Shown here in pieces: positions 37,498 through 49,602 of a stretch of 64,000 nucleotides of DNA. This DNA is from Nageia nagi (lineage: Eukaryota; Pinophyta): the NCBI GenBank assembly GCA_050084985.1, contig JBITNC010000001.1, forward strand, positions 32,302,001 through 32,366,000. The letters are read 5' to 3'. The position numbers were made by a program, and so were the translations under genes. The notes below the pieces were generated by a model, which saw nothing but the letters and a program-made list of their open reading frames with translations, made no database searches and had not been told where the DNA came from. Every line of letters starts with the position of its first letter. The stretch's first letter is position 1.

Positions 37498-38880
37498 CGA
37501 AGGAGCACATGCTCGACCCTCCCCTCCCTCATCCTCATGTTGGTTGAAGGGAGAAGGGTAAGGAGCACATGCTCCACCCCCCTCCTCCTCATCCCCATAT
37601 TGCTTAGGGTGGGGGGGAGGAGCACATGCTCCAACCCCACCCTCCTCTCCATTTTGGTTAGGTGTAGGGGAGGAGCACATGCTACACCCCTAACCTCCTC
37701 CCCATGTTGGATGAGAGGGATGGGTGTGTAAGAGCACATGCTCCACCCGCACCCTCCTCCCATGTCAATTGAGGGAGGTGGATGGGAGTACATGTTGCAC
37801 CCTTCCCCCCACCCTCTCATATGCATGTTAGTTGGGGGTCGAGGGGAGTAGCACATGCACCACCCCCACCCTCCTCTCCATGTTGGTTGGGTGCGAGATC
37901 CTCCTCCCTATGTTGGCTGGGTATGAGCACATGATCCATCATCCCCCTCTCCTCTCCATGTTGGTTGGTTGGAGGGAGAGGGGCATGGGGTTCAACACTT
38001 GGCACATTACTCAATCAGACCTTCCCTTGTATCATTCAAACCCATACAGGATTGAGGTGCAATCAGGCAAGTAGAAGTGATTGAGCATTCAAAGCTAATC
38101 CCATGGATTGAGTGGAGGAGAGGGATTGGGGGTGGGGGGTAGAAGCATGTGCTCCAGCCCACTCTCCATGTTGGTTAGGGGTGGGTAACTGGGTAGGAGC
38201 ACATGCTCCACCACCTCCCCTCTCCTCTCCATGTTAGTTAGTTGGAGGGAGAGGGGTATGGGTTTAAGCATTTGGCACCTCTCTATCAAACCCTCCACCA
38301 TCTTGATTGAACCAATAAGGGTTGAGGTGCAATCGAGCCAATGGAAGTGATTAAGTATTCGAAGCCAATCCCATAAATTGAGTGCAGAAGGTTTGGGAGC
38401 AAGAGTAGGAGCATGTGCTCCACCTCCCCCCTCTCATGTTAGCAAGAGAGAGGGTAGGAGCACATGCTCCACCCCCCCTCATGTTAGTGGGAGAGGGGGT
38501 AGGAGCACATGCTCCACCCCCCCTCCCCATGAAGTCTAAATATGTAGTAATAAGTCTAGATTTAATGGAGGTAAAAGCATGTGCTCCACCTCCCCTCCCC
38601 CTTTTCGTGTTAATTGGAGAGGGGGTAGGAGCACATGCTCCACCCTCCCTTGTGTTAGTGGTAGAAGGGGTAGGAGTACATGCTCCATGCCCCCTCTCCC
38701 AATGAAGTCTAAATGTGTTGTAATAAGTCTAAATTTAATGGAGGTAGGAGCATGTGCTCCACCCCACCCCCCTCTCGTGTTAGTGGGAGAGGGGCTAGGA
38801 GCACAAGCTCCACCCCCCTCGTGTTAGTGGGAGAAGGGGTAGGAGTACATGCTCCACTCCCCCTCCATCCCCCCCCCATG
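37498..38880. repeat. Minisatellite built on near-palindromic GGAGCACATGCTCC
   Basis: About nineteen copies of GGAGCACATGCTCC or its reverse complement form GGAGCATGTGCTCC are spaced by pyrimidine-rich then purine-rich spacers (CACCCCCCCTCCCC..., GGGAGAGGGGGTA). In the first third the spacer includes CATGTTGGTTG. Two interspersed unique blocks recur: one with GAGGTGCAATC(A/G) and GAAGTGATT (about 38050 and 38330), and one ATGAAGTCTAAATATGTAG-like (about 38527, 38703, 38879, period about 176). So the array has a higher-order structure. Overlapping open frames on both strands are repeat artefacts. Confidence 0.9.
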
Positions 38881-38949
38881 AAGTTTAAATGTGTAGTAAT
38901 AAGTCTAGATTTAATGAAATATGCATTAGATGTAATTATCAAGTGTAAA

Positions 38950-39530
38950 ACCAGATTCTATAACCTTTGCCAACATTTTTTCAACATGTACAAGAGCTTT
39001 ATAATAAGGTGTGGACATCAATCAAAGAGTAGTTGAAAATAATTTTGCATCAGATGTTATGGTTGTGATTGCCTTAATAGACATGTATGCAAAATGTGGA
39101 AGCATATAGAAGGCTCCTAAATTGTTTGATAAGATGCATAATGCAAACATAGATTCATAGAATGCAATAATCATAGGATATGCATAAAATGTATTTTTTG
39201 AAAAGGCCCTAGAAAGAAAGAAATTTCATTAACGTCTGCAAGAGACCAAGAGCGATCTATGGGACGATTATAGGGAGTACATTGCATCACTCTTAGTGGG
39301 ATTTGAACATGGGACACAGATTCTGTAACCTTTACCAGTATTCTTACAACAAGCGTCAAAGCTCTATAATACAGTATGGGCATACATAAAGATTAGTTGA
39401 AAATGGTTTTGAATCAAATGTTGTGGTTATGACTATCCTGATAGACATGTATGCAAAATGTGGAAGCATAGACAAGGCTCCCGAATTGTTCGATAAGATG
39501 CATAATGCAAACAAATTTTCAAGGAGATAC
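38950..39530 (+). pseudogene. PPR protein fragment, two partial repeats units
   Basis: Pentatricopeptide repeat proteins bind organellar RNA. The frame near 38990-39190 reads (K)NNFASDVMVVIALIDMYAKC-like text with ALIDMYAKCGSI, then APKLFDKMHNANIDS and AIIIGYA. A second, very similar unit follows at 39390-39515: NGFESNVVVMTILIDMYAKC then GSIDKAPELFDKMHNAN. Wording is typical of PLS-class plant PPR proteins. The pieces are separated by a stretch that includes WNAI-like and PLPVF-like residues out of frame, so the copy is broken. Confidence 0.75.
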
Positions 39531-39720
39531 AAATATTTTGTTATCCTACCCATTTAGAGTTTATGAATTTGATCTAACCATTTGAATCAGTTTTTGATGT
39601 CGAACTCTCTAGATGGATCTTAATCATTTGGTTGATAGAATAATATTTGTAGCTTATTCATTTAGAACTTAGGGTCATCTCTCTACTTTTCTCTATGCTC
39701 AATTTTTAGGCTCAAGGAAT

Positions 39721-39916
39721 AAAATTGATGAACCTCATTGTGAATGAAATCAATTTTTGAAATAGTTCACTTATGGACTAATTTCAACTAAAAATATAAT
39801 AAATCCAATTATTTGGCTAAAATTGATGAGCCTCATTGTGAATGAAATCAATTTTTGAAATAGTTCACTTATGGACTAATTTCAACTAAAAATATAATAA
39901 ATCCAATTATTTGGCT
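39721..39916. repeat. Tandem duplication of 98 bp
   Basis: Unit 1 is 39721-39818 and unit 2 is 39819-39916. They start AAAATTGATGA and end ATTTGGCT; I found a single base difference (GAACC versus GAGCC). Such close identity marks a recent event compared with the surrounding decay. Confidence 0.9.
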
Positions 39917-42799
39917 AATATTAGTTCAAATTTCAAAGTATTTCCAAATACAAAGTTTTTCTATTTTGATGTTAAAAATCAATCCTCTTAAGAATAATAT
40001 GAACTATTTGTATTGTTAATATTTGTGAAGAAATAATTGTTCAAAAGCATGTAGGCTATTTTACATGATGTAATTGTTCATATAAAATAGCTAAAATACA
40101 AAATTGTTTAAAATATATAATTTAGCTATTTTACATGATGTAATTGTTCAAAAGCAAGAAGAAAGATATAGGAGTAGGAACGATTTGCAATTTGTTTTTT
40201 TCCTCCATCAACAACAAAATAATAAAATTTTCCTATTTTATAATTTCTTTTTTGTTCATCTATAAAAATTAACTATGAGACCACTACAAATGAAAATTTG
40301 TTACTAAGATATGTTAAAATTCAAATTTTTATGCTAAAGGTAATTATGAAATACTAGTTATTTGATTTAAATAGTTCATTAATAGTTTTTTATTCATTTA
40401 ATTGATGAAATTAATAATAAATTTTCTTTTGCCAAGGTTGATATCATGTACTTCCATCGTACTTCCTTTTAGGTTGATAGTCAAATATCCTTTGTTTTAT
40501 GCTCTTGGACATGACACTAACCATTTATATTCAATTAAATGTACTTTCTTCTTAACTTTGACTTTTTATTAATTATTATTGTAGATTGTCCCTGGTTTTA
40601 CTTTCTTCTTTACTTTGAATTTTAGTAGAGCAAGAGAAAGCTAAAATTATGTTTTAAACTTTATTTATGTATATATGTAAGGAAGTAGGTAGGATGGGAT
40701 GTCTAGTGTGTACGCCTTCTCTCATGTAAAGATTTATATTTATTTTCTGCTAATAAGAAGAATATTGTTTTTTTCCAGCTTCATACTTCTATTTAAGAGG
40801 CTTTCTTTTTCAGCTTCATACTTCTATTTTGAAATTAAAGATTAGTTCAGAAATATTATTTCCAAGTTTTTTTTGTTGGTGGTGTCTTTGTAGATTTATA
40901 TTGTGCACTCTACAGGCTTTCCTTTGGCTGTTGTTTTTGTAACCCCTGATTATTCCATCATATAATTTTTATATCTCCACATTGTGATTCTCTCTTTATG
41001 ACAACGATCTGAATCAGATTGATTTCTAGAACTCAAAGGAACATTGATCATTCTGCAATTTTCAGAGTTGTCTCCTCCCAAATGAAAACATCTAGAAGTC
41101 AGGCTTCAAGAACTAGACCTCCTCCAAGGTACTCATCTAAGCCTCGTATCATTTCCCTAGAGTTCCTCGTTTACGAAGGACAGACCAACCAAGTAACTTG
41201 ACTTTTATTCCTTGGATTGTTTGTAGTCCAGTGCTTATTCAGCAATGGAGAAACATGCCAGTTCAACTTTGAAAGCATTTATCACATTTACTGGACATAG
41301 ATTAGATACATATACAGGACATTTGCAAGATGTGGTAAATATCATTGTTGTTAATAATGCCATTAAGGAAAATGTGGCACTAAGATTGCTAGAAGGCTCT
41401 TGAGAGTAAAAGCATTGGATTGGTTTTTGAAGTGTAATGCCCACTACTATTGGTAATAGTAATTAGTTCGGCTGACAACTTGTAGCTTAATTTTGCAAGA
41501 AAAGTGATATTGTCAGTGATGGAGATATCAAAAGATCCTCAATAGAGGTATTGTTTGATTTTAATATTATTTAGGCAATGCATTCCAACTGAAGTTCTAC
41601 CACCTTCAAGTATGGTTTTTCTTTATTTTTTGAAAGATTTTAATCTAGAATTTGCTAGTACAATCCAGTCCATGGGCTGTAGGAATTTGCTATATGCTTA
41701 TAATATCAAATTACTGGCCAAAATATTCTCATACTAGCTACCAAGAATAAGATAACTTCCCATCTAGCCATGCGTAGATTTCCTAAAATATTGCAACCAT
41801 CTAATTTTTATTCCACATTGATTTTCTCCCATACCTAGACTTCAACCATAACAAGACCAAAAATTGTCAATCACAGTTTCAAGTTGGAATTATGTGCATT
41901 GCTAATAACTTCATAAAGCATGCAATCTCCATTGGAAAAAGATATAAGCGATCCTAACAACTTCATTTTTCTCAACACTTAGGCCAAGGAAGATCATCAG
42001 TTTGACAGCAGGACTAATAAATTTTGGCATGATTGTTTATTGATTGAATTAGTTGGTAATTTATTAATTTATATCATTCTTGTTTATCTATCTATCCATT
42101 TAATCCAGGCTATGTTACACCTTCAAAATTATTCAAAGTTTGGTGGGTGAACTTACCACGCAAGCAAAGAACCTTTGATCAAGTTAAAAATCTTCAAGCT
42201 TGTACATTCGGAATTCAGAATTTTTGGTGTCTGCTCAGGAAAATTGGTTTAGGTTTTGAAAATTTAGAACATGTTAGTTCATCTTCTTTTAAAGCACTTT
42301 CAAGTTTTATACAGGTTCAGATACACGTCTTTGAAAAGACATGGTGATTAACAACAAAAATAGTAAATTAATCTTGTGTTTGAGTTTAGGTGATTGGCAT
42401 TGTTTTCAACTATTACATCTTCTGCTAACGAAATATTTCTTTATTCAGTTTATTGTGTTAATTTATAGCTGAGATGAAGTCCTGAGACAGAAGATTAACA
42501 AAAAAACAGCTCCAATACATACATCCATGATTAATTGAATGATGATTCTTCAAAATATCTATCTAATTTTATTTATTAAAACTATTGCATTAATAGCTAT
42601 GATCTTCAAGATGTTAGAGTTGACAACCCTTGGCATAATATCATAGGTAATACAAGAAAAAACCTCACAGATTAGATAGTATCAACCTGTATGAACGACT
42701 ATGACACAGATGGCATTTAGTTCCTTGCATAGCACAAAACAATATTAATTTTTACTAAATAGTAAATAACAACCACAAAGATGACTATATTTTGCATAC
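39917..42799. other. Sequence without a recognised gene, left of the VARICOSE fragment
   Basis: GCTATTTTACATGATGTAATTGTTCA occurs twice, about 76 bases apart (40048 and 40124). A plus-strand translation near 41240-41410 (HASSTLKAFITFTGHRLDTY, ENVALRLLEGS) is protein-like and could be a gag remnant, but is too short to name. The later exons of the VARICOSE gene, expected on the minus strand here, are not visible. Confidence 0.35.
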
Positions 42800-45190
42800 C
42801 TGATTTAGTGTCTCTTACATAGCAATAACTTGTGCAGCTAAGTTTTCTGGTGATTGAATATTCATAATGTTGCTTGGCTCACCATCTGAAGAACCCACTG
42901 AAGTAAAAGGAGTCCTTGAAGGTGAGGACATAGGCAATAATGCTGAATTATTTTTGTTTTATTTTTTCTCCGCTTTGTCCCTGATGGAAACGGGGACAGT
43001 GTTTGTGTTGGGGTAGATACAGGTACTTTGCAGGATATATCCCTCGTGTTTTCTTGACTTCCTTCTATACTCACATTTGGAGAGTGATATCTGTCCTCCA
43101 ATACTTCACTGTCACCGTCAAACTGAGCATCTTCCCAAGTCACATCATTACGCAAAGAACTCATTTCATTTGATGTTTTATTTCTAGAATCAGACACCTT
43201 AGAATCTACGTGAACAGATACATTTCTCACTTCCTTCTCTGAATTTCAGCCGTAATTTCAGCTGGTGTAAACATGAGCTGCGAAGGGGTTATCAAGGGTG
43301 CTTGGCCAGTGCGAGCATGGAACTCCTCACCAAGTGCAGAATTGATCATTGCACCAGAGAGACTACCTTGAACTTCCTCTTTTTCATCTGCATTTAAGTT
43401 ATAATCGCCTTTAATTGTACCAACGACCTTCAAACCAGTTTTCTAGCAAAGGTATCATAGAATTATCATGTTTCGAATTATCATGTTTCCTTTCAATTGA
43501 ATGCTCTTGAGTTATTTGCTTATCAGATGCATCTCTAACAGAACTAACAAGAGATGTATCATGTTTAAAATTCTGCATTGGGCTCTTCATTCCTGATAAT
43601 CTCCTGGAAAATCTAGGACTCAATGGAACGGGAACTTGAGAAGATAAAGGTGCATTATCGGTAGGAATAGTTGCAGACATTGAAATACTAAATGCAGTAT
43701 CCACACATGACACTGCATGTTGACCATGTGCATGAGGAGTTGAAGGGTAAACAGGGCTTCTGCATATAGACACCTTCTCAGTAACATTGATGGGCCTTGG
43801 TAACTTTATTCCAGAACTGACCATTATGTCTCCTATGTTATTACCATGAGAAGATTGTGATACAATGTCTTCTGATGATGCAAACTCTAGAGATGGTGGA
43901 AAGCATTATGACATTTCAAGGGCATACTGCTGAATGGCCTGTGTTTGAACACAATAAATCTGCATAGCCCCTTCAGCATCAGAAACATTTTCGCTTGTGG
44001 CTGTAAGGCTCAAAATGGGCATTGTTACAGAAAATTCTGCCATGTAGTCCATGCGGGTGGCTGCAGGCTTGGAACCACACTCAACATGTACAGCATAGAT
44101 TGCATTCTTCTTTGCATTTCCCAATAAAATCACACTGGCATGGGCAACAACAAAGACTTAATTGAAAAATGCATCTTCGTTTCTTGATTTGAAGGAGCTT
44201 TTGAGTTCAAGGGTTTGAATACAATTCCACTTTACAGAACTAGGAGTAAACAGACCATCTGGATTTGAAGAGACCCATAGTTTCAATTCTTGATTGAGAG
44301 GACCCTGTGTAATAAAGAAAGTTTGCCTCATATTCAGTACATTCCATAACTTGAGACATCAAAGAACAAAACTACCAAGATTCAAGCAATTTTATCCTGT
44401 AGTTAACAACAGGAATTGCCTAAATAAGTATACAAAACCATAACATCAGACAAACTATATTCCAGGTTCATACCGCAGTAAAAAGAATAATATTATCCAG
44501 CGAATATTCAAGAAATCCAACTGCACAAACAGGTCGTCCATCATGAGGCTTTAGCACTCCAAGTGGATGCATCTTGTTATCTCCCCAAATTTTCACCTAA
44601 AATATGAAGAAATTCTAGTTACAGAGAAGCTTCAAAATCGAAACAACATTCTCATCAACTGCAATAGCAATGCAATTTCACGGGCAGAGCACTTTATTTC
44701 TAAGAATGCATACTAGGAAATAATAATAATAACCTACATTCAAATGTTCAGTTACAAATTGAAAATTCGATATCAAGAAATTCTAAGTTTATAAGTTCTT
44801 AAATCATAAACTGAATTTACATAATCTATTTTAATGTCTAAATAAATACTGACATTAGTGCCAGCTTTCCCCAGTTATGGGAATAAAAATCAAAGTGCAA
44901 ATCAAAATTAACTCCAATCGCATATGATGGAATTATTATATGCATGTATACTTGATACACTCTAAAATGGTACGTAACCCTACAAAAATAGTAGAATGGT
45001 GCTTACAACAGTATTAATACCACTTAAAAACCTAAAATAAAAATCAACACCAGTGGCTAATGAGCATAAGATGAGATTCCATACCATTCCATCTTTGGAA
45101 GCTGAAGCTAAACAATTTATGCTCCGATCAAATATAGACAGATCAGTGACATCATCTTCATGTTTGCCAATCATGGCATTGATTGATGAG
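42800..45190 (-). pseudogene. VCS: VARICOSE/EDC4-like mRNA-decapping scaffold, internal fragment
   Basis: VARICOSE is the plant EDC4/Ge-1 scaffold that brings DCP1 and DCP2 together in P bodies. Three exons can be traced. Exon a (about 45190-45085): MIGKHEDDVTDLSIF then CLASASKDGM, followed by a GT donor. Exon b (44596-44474, 41 codons): VKIWGDNKMHPLGVLKPHDG then RPVCAVGF, ILFTA, both from the WD40 domain. Exon c (44304-42800): GPLNQELKLWVSS, ILLGNAKKNAIYAVH, MDYMAEFSVTMPILSLTA, IYCVQTQAIQQYAL, then a serine-rich linker and ETLNQ before a GT donor. In-frame stops at 44158-44160, 43906-43908 and 42815-42817 replace glutamines, and frameshifts lie near 43430, 43235 and 42960. The N-terminal start and the long C-terminal helical region are absent. 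Confidence 0.85.
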
Positions 45191-45689
45191 TAAGTATGTA
45201 AGTATATAAGTACGTGTGGTTATGAATCTTTGCTCAAATACATGCATATCTCATCAAAAGATGATCAGTTCCAGAGATTGTCAAGAGCTCCAAAGTTAGT
45301 TTTATTATTTATGGCTCCAGAGACTTTTAAGATGACGCGATTGGCAAATCAGCACTAGACTCTACAAACGTGGCCACTCTTTTCCATACAGGTGCCATGA
45401 TAGAAATAATGGTTAGTGTTGAATATTTGTTACAAGAGGCAATGATCACGTCGAGTTGAGCTCACATTGCACACATGGTGTAATTAGAGGTCCGTGCATA
45501 TTCAAAGAAGGACGTATCTTGTGGAGTTGACAATGCGTAGGTGCTATGTCATATACTCAGCATACTTGTAGTTGAAAAATAGCCCACGTGGAAAACAAAG
45601 ATGGTTTGTGCACATATCGAAGAGAGATCATGGACTGTGGTGTGTGTATCTTGAGAGAAGGTAATTTCGAACAGTTGAAAGTCCTGCAG
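45191..45689. other. Gene-free stretch between VARICOSE and PPR fragments
   Basis: The VARICOSE fragment loses similarity at about 45190. I found no clear splice acceptor there, which suggests a breakpoint. The rest is unrecognised. Confidence 0.4.
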
Positions 45690-46195
45690 ATTGTTTGAGA
45701 AGGTGCCTCACCAAAGTATTGCCACATGGACTATTGTGAGCATCCTAATTACATGTATACAAAGTCTGAGAATACACAGAGAAATATATGAACTGTTTGA
45801 CATAATGCAATATTAAATTGCAATTCCATGGACTAAAATGGCAGCGGGGGCAGTATTCCAAGAATGAGAATATTGGTGAAAAATGGATAAATTAGCATGA
45901 TGCCTGGAATCAAGGTGACAAAAAGGCACATGCTTTTCTTGTAAGAGACAAAGTGCACCCACAGATACAAGAAGATCTATAGAAAATTTAGGAAATTATC
46001 AAGAGAAATGAAGGGAAAGCTAAAATCTGCAAATCATGTGCTAGCATTCTTCCGGAGCACATGATATTGATGAAGCTCGCTCATCTTGGAAAGGACACAA
46101 TCTGTTTGACAGAATACCTCATCGTAATGACAAGCAATGCATTTCATTATATGGAAGGAAAGAAAGGTAATATGGGCAATCATCCCTACCATTTA
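45690..46195 (+). pseudogene. C-terminal end of a DYW-type PPR protein
   Basis: Near 45911-45990 the frame reads QGDKKAHAFLVRDKVHPQIQ and EDL, which is the E+ motif (K-HxFxVxDxxHPQxxEI). At about 46116-46165 the frame carries YLIVMTSNAFHYMEGKKGN, aligned with the DYW-domain end (IIVRDxNRFHHFKDG-CSCGDY) but with the zinc-binding residues lost. Stops occur between the two. DYW domains act as cytidine deaminases in organellar RNA editing; this copy cannot. Confidence 0.55.
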
Positions 46196-46799
46196 ATTAT
46201 TTCATTTTAGTTGCAGAGATTGAGTGTATTAAAAAAAAGGAAACCTGTTTACTAACCACAATCCAACTACAGTGATGATGATCTGTCTCCCACAAAAAAA
46301 GTATAAAACTGTTTACTAACCACAATCCAACTGCATCCAGGTAATTTTTGGATGCCTTTATCTTTCATCATTTTTTGTACATTTTCAATTTGATACCACC
46401 TAGCAGATAGCATAAATTTTTGAGAGAAGCACATAAGGTACATAATTTTGGGGGTCTAAATCTAAAAATTTTTCTGCTACAAATTCTGCTAATTCTAGAT
46501 TGTTATGAATTCTACAGACAGCACCTAGCAAACAAGTCCATGAATTCATACTATTTTTCCATTGATGGACAGTGCAAAATCTGGATCAACCTATAAAGAA
46601 AAAATACATAGAATTTGGGCCCCTATGGCCAATGCAAAGATATCCACAAGATAATAGAATGAATCAAAACAAAATGACTGCACAAAATGATAAAGAAAAG
46701 AGAAAAGTAAAATTAAGAGTTGCTCTGCTCTCTTCACACTTGCAAGGCCATCTCAAATATTTATTGTTCATTGAGTGTTTTCTATTTCCTTCAAGATAT
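46196..46799. other. Gene-free stretch
   Basis: Contains the duplicated text CTGTTTACTAACCACAATCCAACT (about 46247 and 46309) and otherwise nothing I can name. Confidence 0.4.
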
Positions 46800-47800
46800 A
46801 AATATCACAACCATTTTAATTCAACGAAAAACCACTTTTCATCTACTCTTTCATGGATATCCATACCTTTTTCTGTAGCTCCTATGGTGGCACATTCTGG
46901 AAGAATGCTTGCAAATGTTGCAGAGTTTGGCTGTGCTCCTGATAATTGCATTTGCCTAAAAGTCTCTAGGACCTTCTCAGAAAATCCATTTTGTGCATAT
47001 TTTGCGATCATTGTAGTATGTCAAACAATTCTCGGGCCTTGCGTATTCTTCCACATTATACATAGATGTCTATTAGGGAATTCACAACCACAAGATTGGC
47101 TTTACATCTAACAATTGCATATGTTTAAAGTCTCTAGAGCCTTTTCAGAAAATCCATTTTGTGCATATCCTGTAATCATTTCAGTCCATGGTCTCCATCG
47201 TCCATCTTGTCAAATAATTCCGGGACCTTCTGTATTCTTTCACATTTTGCATGCGTGTGTATCAGGACATTCATAACCATAATATTCGATAAAAAACCAT
47301 TTTCAACTACTCTTGATGGATGTCCATACCTTCTTCTAGATCTTCCATGGTGGCACATGTTGGTAGAATGCTGGTAAAGGTTACAGAATTTGGCTTTACA
47401 TTTGACAATTGCATCTGGTTAGAATTCTCTAGGGACTTTTCAGGATATCCATTTTGTGCATATTATGCAATCATTGCAATGCACGAGACTCCATTTCGAT
47501 GAGGCATTTTGTCAAGCACTTCACGTTCCTTCTCTACGCTTCCACACTTTGCATACATGTCTACCAGGTAACTCACAACTCCACTGATAAAAATCCATTT
47601 TTAAAGAGTTTTTGATGTATGGATAAACCCTGTTGCAAATTCCCCACTTTGGTGCATGATTTGAGGACGCTGGGAAAGGTGATTTCATCTGGTTGTACTG
47701 TCACTGGTATTTGTTGCATTTGGTAAAAGATTGTCAATGCGTGTCGAGAAAAGCCATCTCAGAAACCAAACCATGAACAACATACCATCGGAGATCCGTA
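46800..47800 (-). pseudogene. PPR protein fragment on the minus strand
   Basis: Reading leftward, PPR units recur: at 47760-47640 QMQQIPVTVQPDEITFPSVL then LKSCTKVGNLQQGLSIHQ; at 47358-47176 VVENGFLSNIMVMNVLIH, AKCERIQKVPELFDKM; then TGYAQNGFSEKALET; at 47011-46805 MIAKYAQNGFSEKVLETFRQ, MQLSGAQPNSATFASILPEC, GMDIHERV. Several frames are used in turn, so the copy is broken by indels and stops. The wording is close to the plus-strand fragment at 38950, suggesting one family. The overlapping plus-strand open stretches are shadows. Confidence 0.8.
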
Positions 47801-48206
47801 TGCATCACGGTATGAAATGAAAGGGAAGTATGCATGATTCTTAAACATTGATTGCATATATATTATGACATTATAAATTTAAATGAGAATAATTGTAAGG
47901 AGAATGCTTAAAAAAGAAAGAAGATTTCAAGTGTGTATATATATATATATATATATTCATTCTATGTTCATCATTATGTAATTAATTTATTCTTGTGATT
48001 TAACATTGATTTTAAAAAGAAATAATTTGTTATTAAAAAAAATTTCAAAGTAACTTAAAGAAGAGTAAGTTTAGAGAATAAGGTGTCAAGATAATGTTCA
48101 CCAAGCACCATCCTTGATGACATGGTTTGATCATTCAATAAGAAGCAAATGAAATAAGTTAGTGACACGATGAGGAATGTATAAATAAATTTACTAGGTT
48201 AGAAAT
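47801..48206. other. Gene-free stretch with TA microsatellite
   Basis: A (TA)n run lies at about 47936-47957. Nothing else is recognised. Confidence 0.4.
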
Positions 48207-48437
48207 ATAGTGTGCCAAGTTAGGCCCCAAGCGAATGGTCAAAGGGTGAACTCGTCAGCCTTTCGAAGGTGGAGTGTTATGTTTGAGTCTTCCTGGGGGT
48301 CGATCAAGTGTTGACAATGGGCGATCAGGTCCGAGTGTGCTTGGCAGGAGTCAACCCTCAAACTTGTCTCCAACTAACCCAAAGAACTTACCACTATATT
48401 AAACAATCAAAAAAAAAAAAGAATAGTGTGCCAAGTT
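48207..48437 (+). mobile_element. tRNA-derived SINE with 15-bp target duplication and poly(A) tail
   Basis: The element (48222-48422) is flanked by perfect direct repeats ATAGTGTGCCAAGTT at 48207-48221 and 48423-48437. It ends in an uninterrupted A-run (48409-48420). Its head has an RNA polymerase III promoter: A box TGGTCAAAGGG at 48236-48246 and B box GTTTGAGTC at 48281-48289, 45 bases apart as in tRNA genes. It has no coding capacity and would have moved with LINE-encoded enzymes. The intact duplication makes it one of the youngest insertions in the window. Confidence 0.85.
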
Positions 48438-49602
48438 TGGAGGTTCAAATTGTTAGGGCCATGATGAAATTATAAGGATTGCAAGGTTTTACCTCCTCCA
48501 TTTCACCATGATAGGAGCTCCATGCATAAAGGAAAAAGGGGCATAAATGTCAATTCGAAGAAGAAGAAAGATAGAAAAAAAGAGAAAAGGATTTTTGTGA
48601 CCAAGGAGGAAGAATACAACTATTAGAGAATTATGAATTTGAGAGGTAATTGTTTACTTATGTTTGATGTATGCATGATTAATAATGTCTCTTGAATTAT
48701 ATTTGAAGTAAGATGCATAACATCATGTGCATGTTGTATGGGAAGCATGCTATGATGGAGTGTAAACTGACGTGTTCACGATCATACAATCTTCTCACTT
48801 ATTCATAAAAGTGATTTAAATATCACAGCCACACAACTTTGTGAACATTCCATCATCCTTTTTATCACCTCTTTATTGCTTAGTCTTCACGAAAGCATAA
48901 TTTTTTGGATGCAATATTATGGGTAGTGCACAAGATTATTTCTACGATGAGATATGCAGACTTGACATGTCTCGCATATAGAATTTCATACAAAATGCCT
49001 TTTACTCATTTAGTGTTGGGTTTGGGAGGGATGGAAAAAATGCCTCTTGCTCCTTTACACAAATCTCTAAGTTTTCATAGAGAGGTTATTATGATGCAAG
49101 TCTGATAGTAAATCAATAATCTTCCCTCCAGATCTTCTCATCGTTATCTACTTGCATGCAATCATCTAGGTCTATTAGATGAGGGCTTTATATACTTTAA
49201 TAATATGAGTGATTCTTGTTGCATTATTCATAGGATGAATTATTATACATGCATTGCTAGCCTTATTGGTCATGCCCTTAAAAGCATAAAAATCAATTTT
49301 AGAAACCTGATTGACTACTTTTTAATCTATTTTATTCGATTTAAATGTATAACTTATTCTAGCTTTGTCTATATTATACATATCCATAAGAATTTCCAAC
49401 ACTTGAAATAAGTTTCTATGAGTAGTATTAATTTGACTAACTTGTTTCCCTCCTTGTTGGATGTTATAATTATTTTATTTTGTATTTTATAACCATTCTA
49501 TTATTTTCTCGTTTAAGGTATTTGAGCAACCCCTATTAGTTACATACATACTTGGGATATTGACTAGTTATTTTACTTATGATCACTATTCATTTATAGT
49601 GC
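48438..49602. other. Gene-free AT-rich sequence
   Basis: No recognisable coding or repeat feature. Confidence 0.4.

Noticed and set aside
37498-38880. CRISPR array
   Set aside because: Regular near-palindromic units with spacers look superficially similar, but the spacers are themselves repeated low-complexity runs, no cas genes exist, and all gene content is plant nuclear.
37489-39036. Many overlapping open frames on both strands, some over 100 codons
   Set aside because: They translate the GGAGCACATGCTCC minisatellite (peptides such as EHMLLPP and AHAPPPL). Open frames arise on both strands because the units lack stops, not because of coding selection.
40279-40320. CACTACAAATG as a CACTA transposon end
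   Set aside because: The match to a CACTA terminus is short, and no inverted partner or 3-bp duplication could be found in a sensible position for the minus-strand transposon ORF.
43945-44127. Plus-strand open frame of 60 codons
   Set aside because: Shadow of the VARICOSE exon encoding LLGNAKKNAIYAV and neighbours.
46572-47502. Plus-strand open frames including one of 179 codons
   Set aside because: They are shadows of the minus-strand PPR fragment, which explains the sequence with clear PPR motifs.
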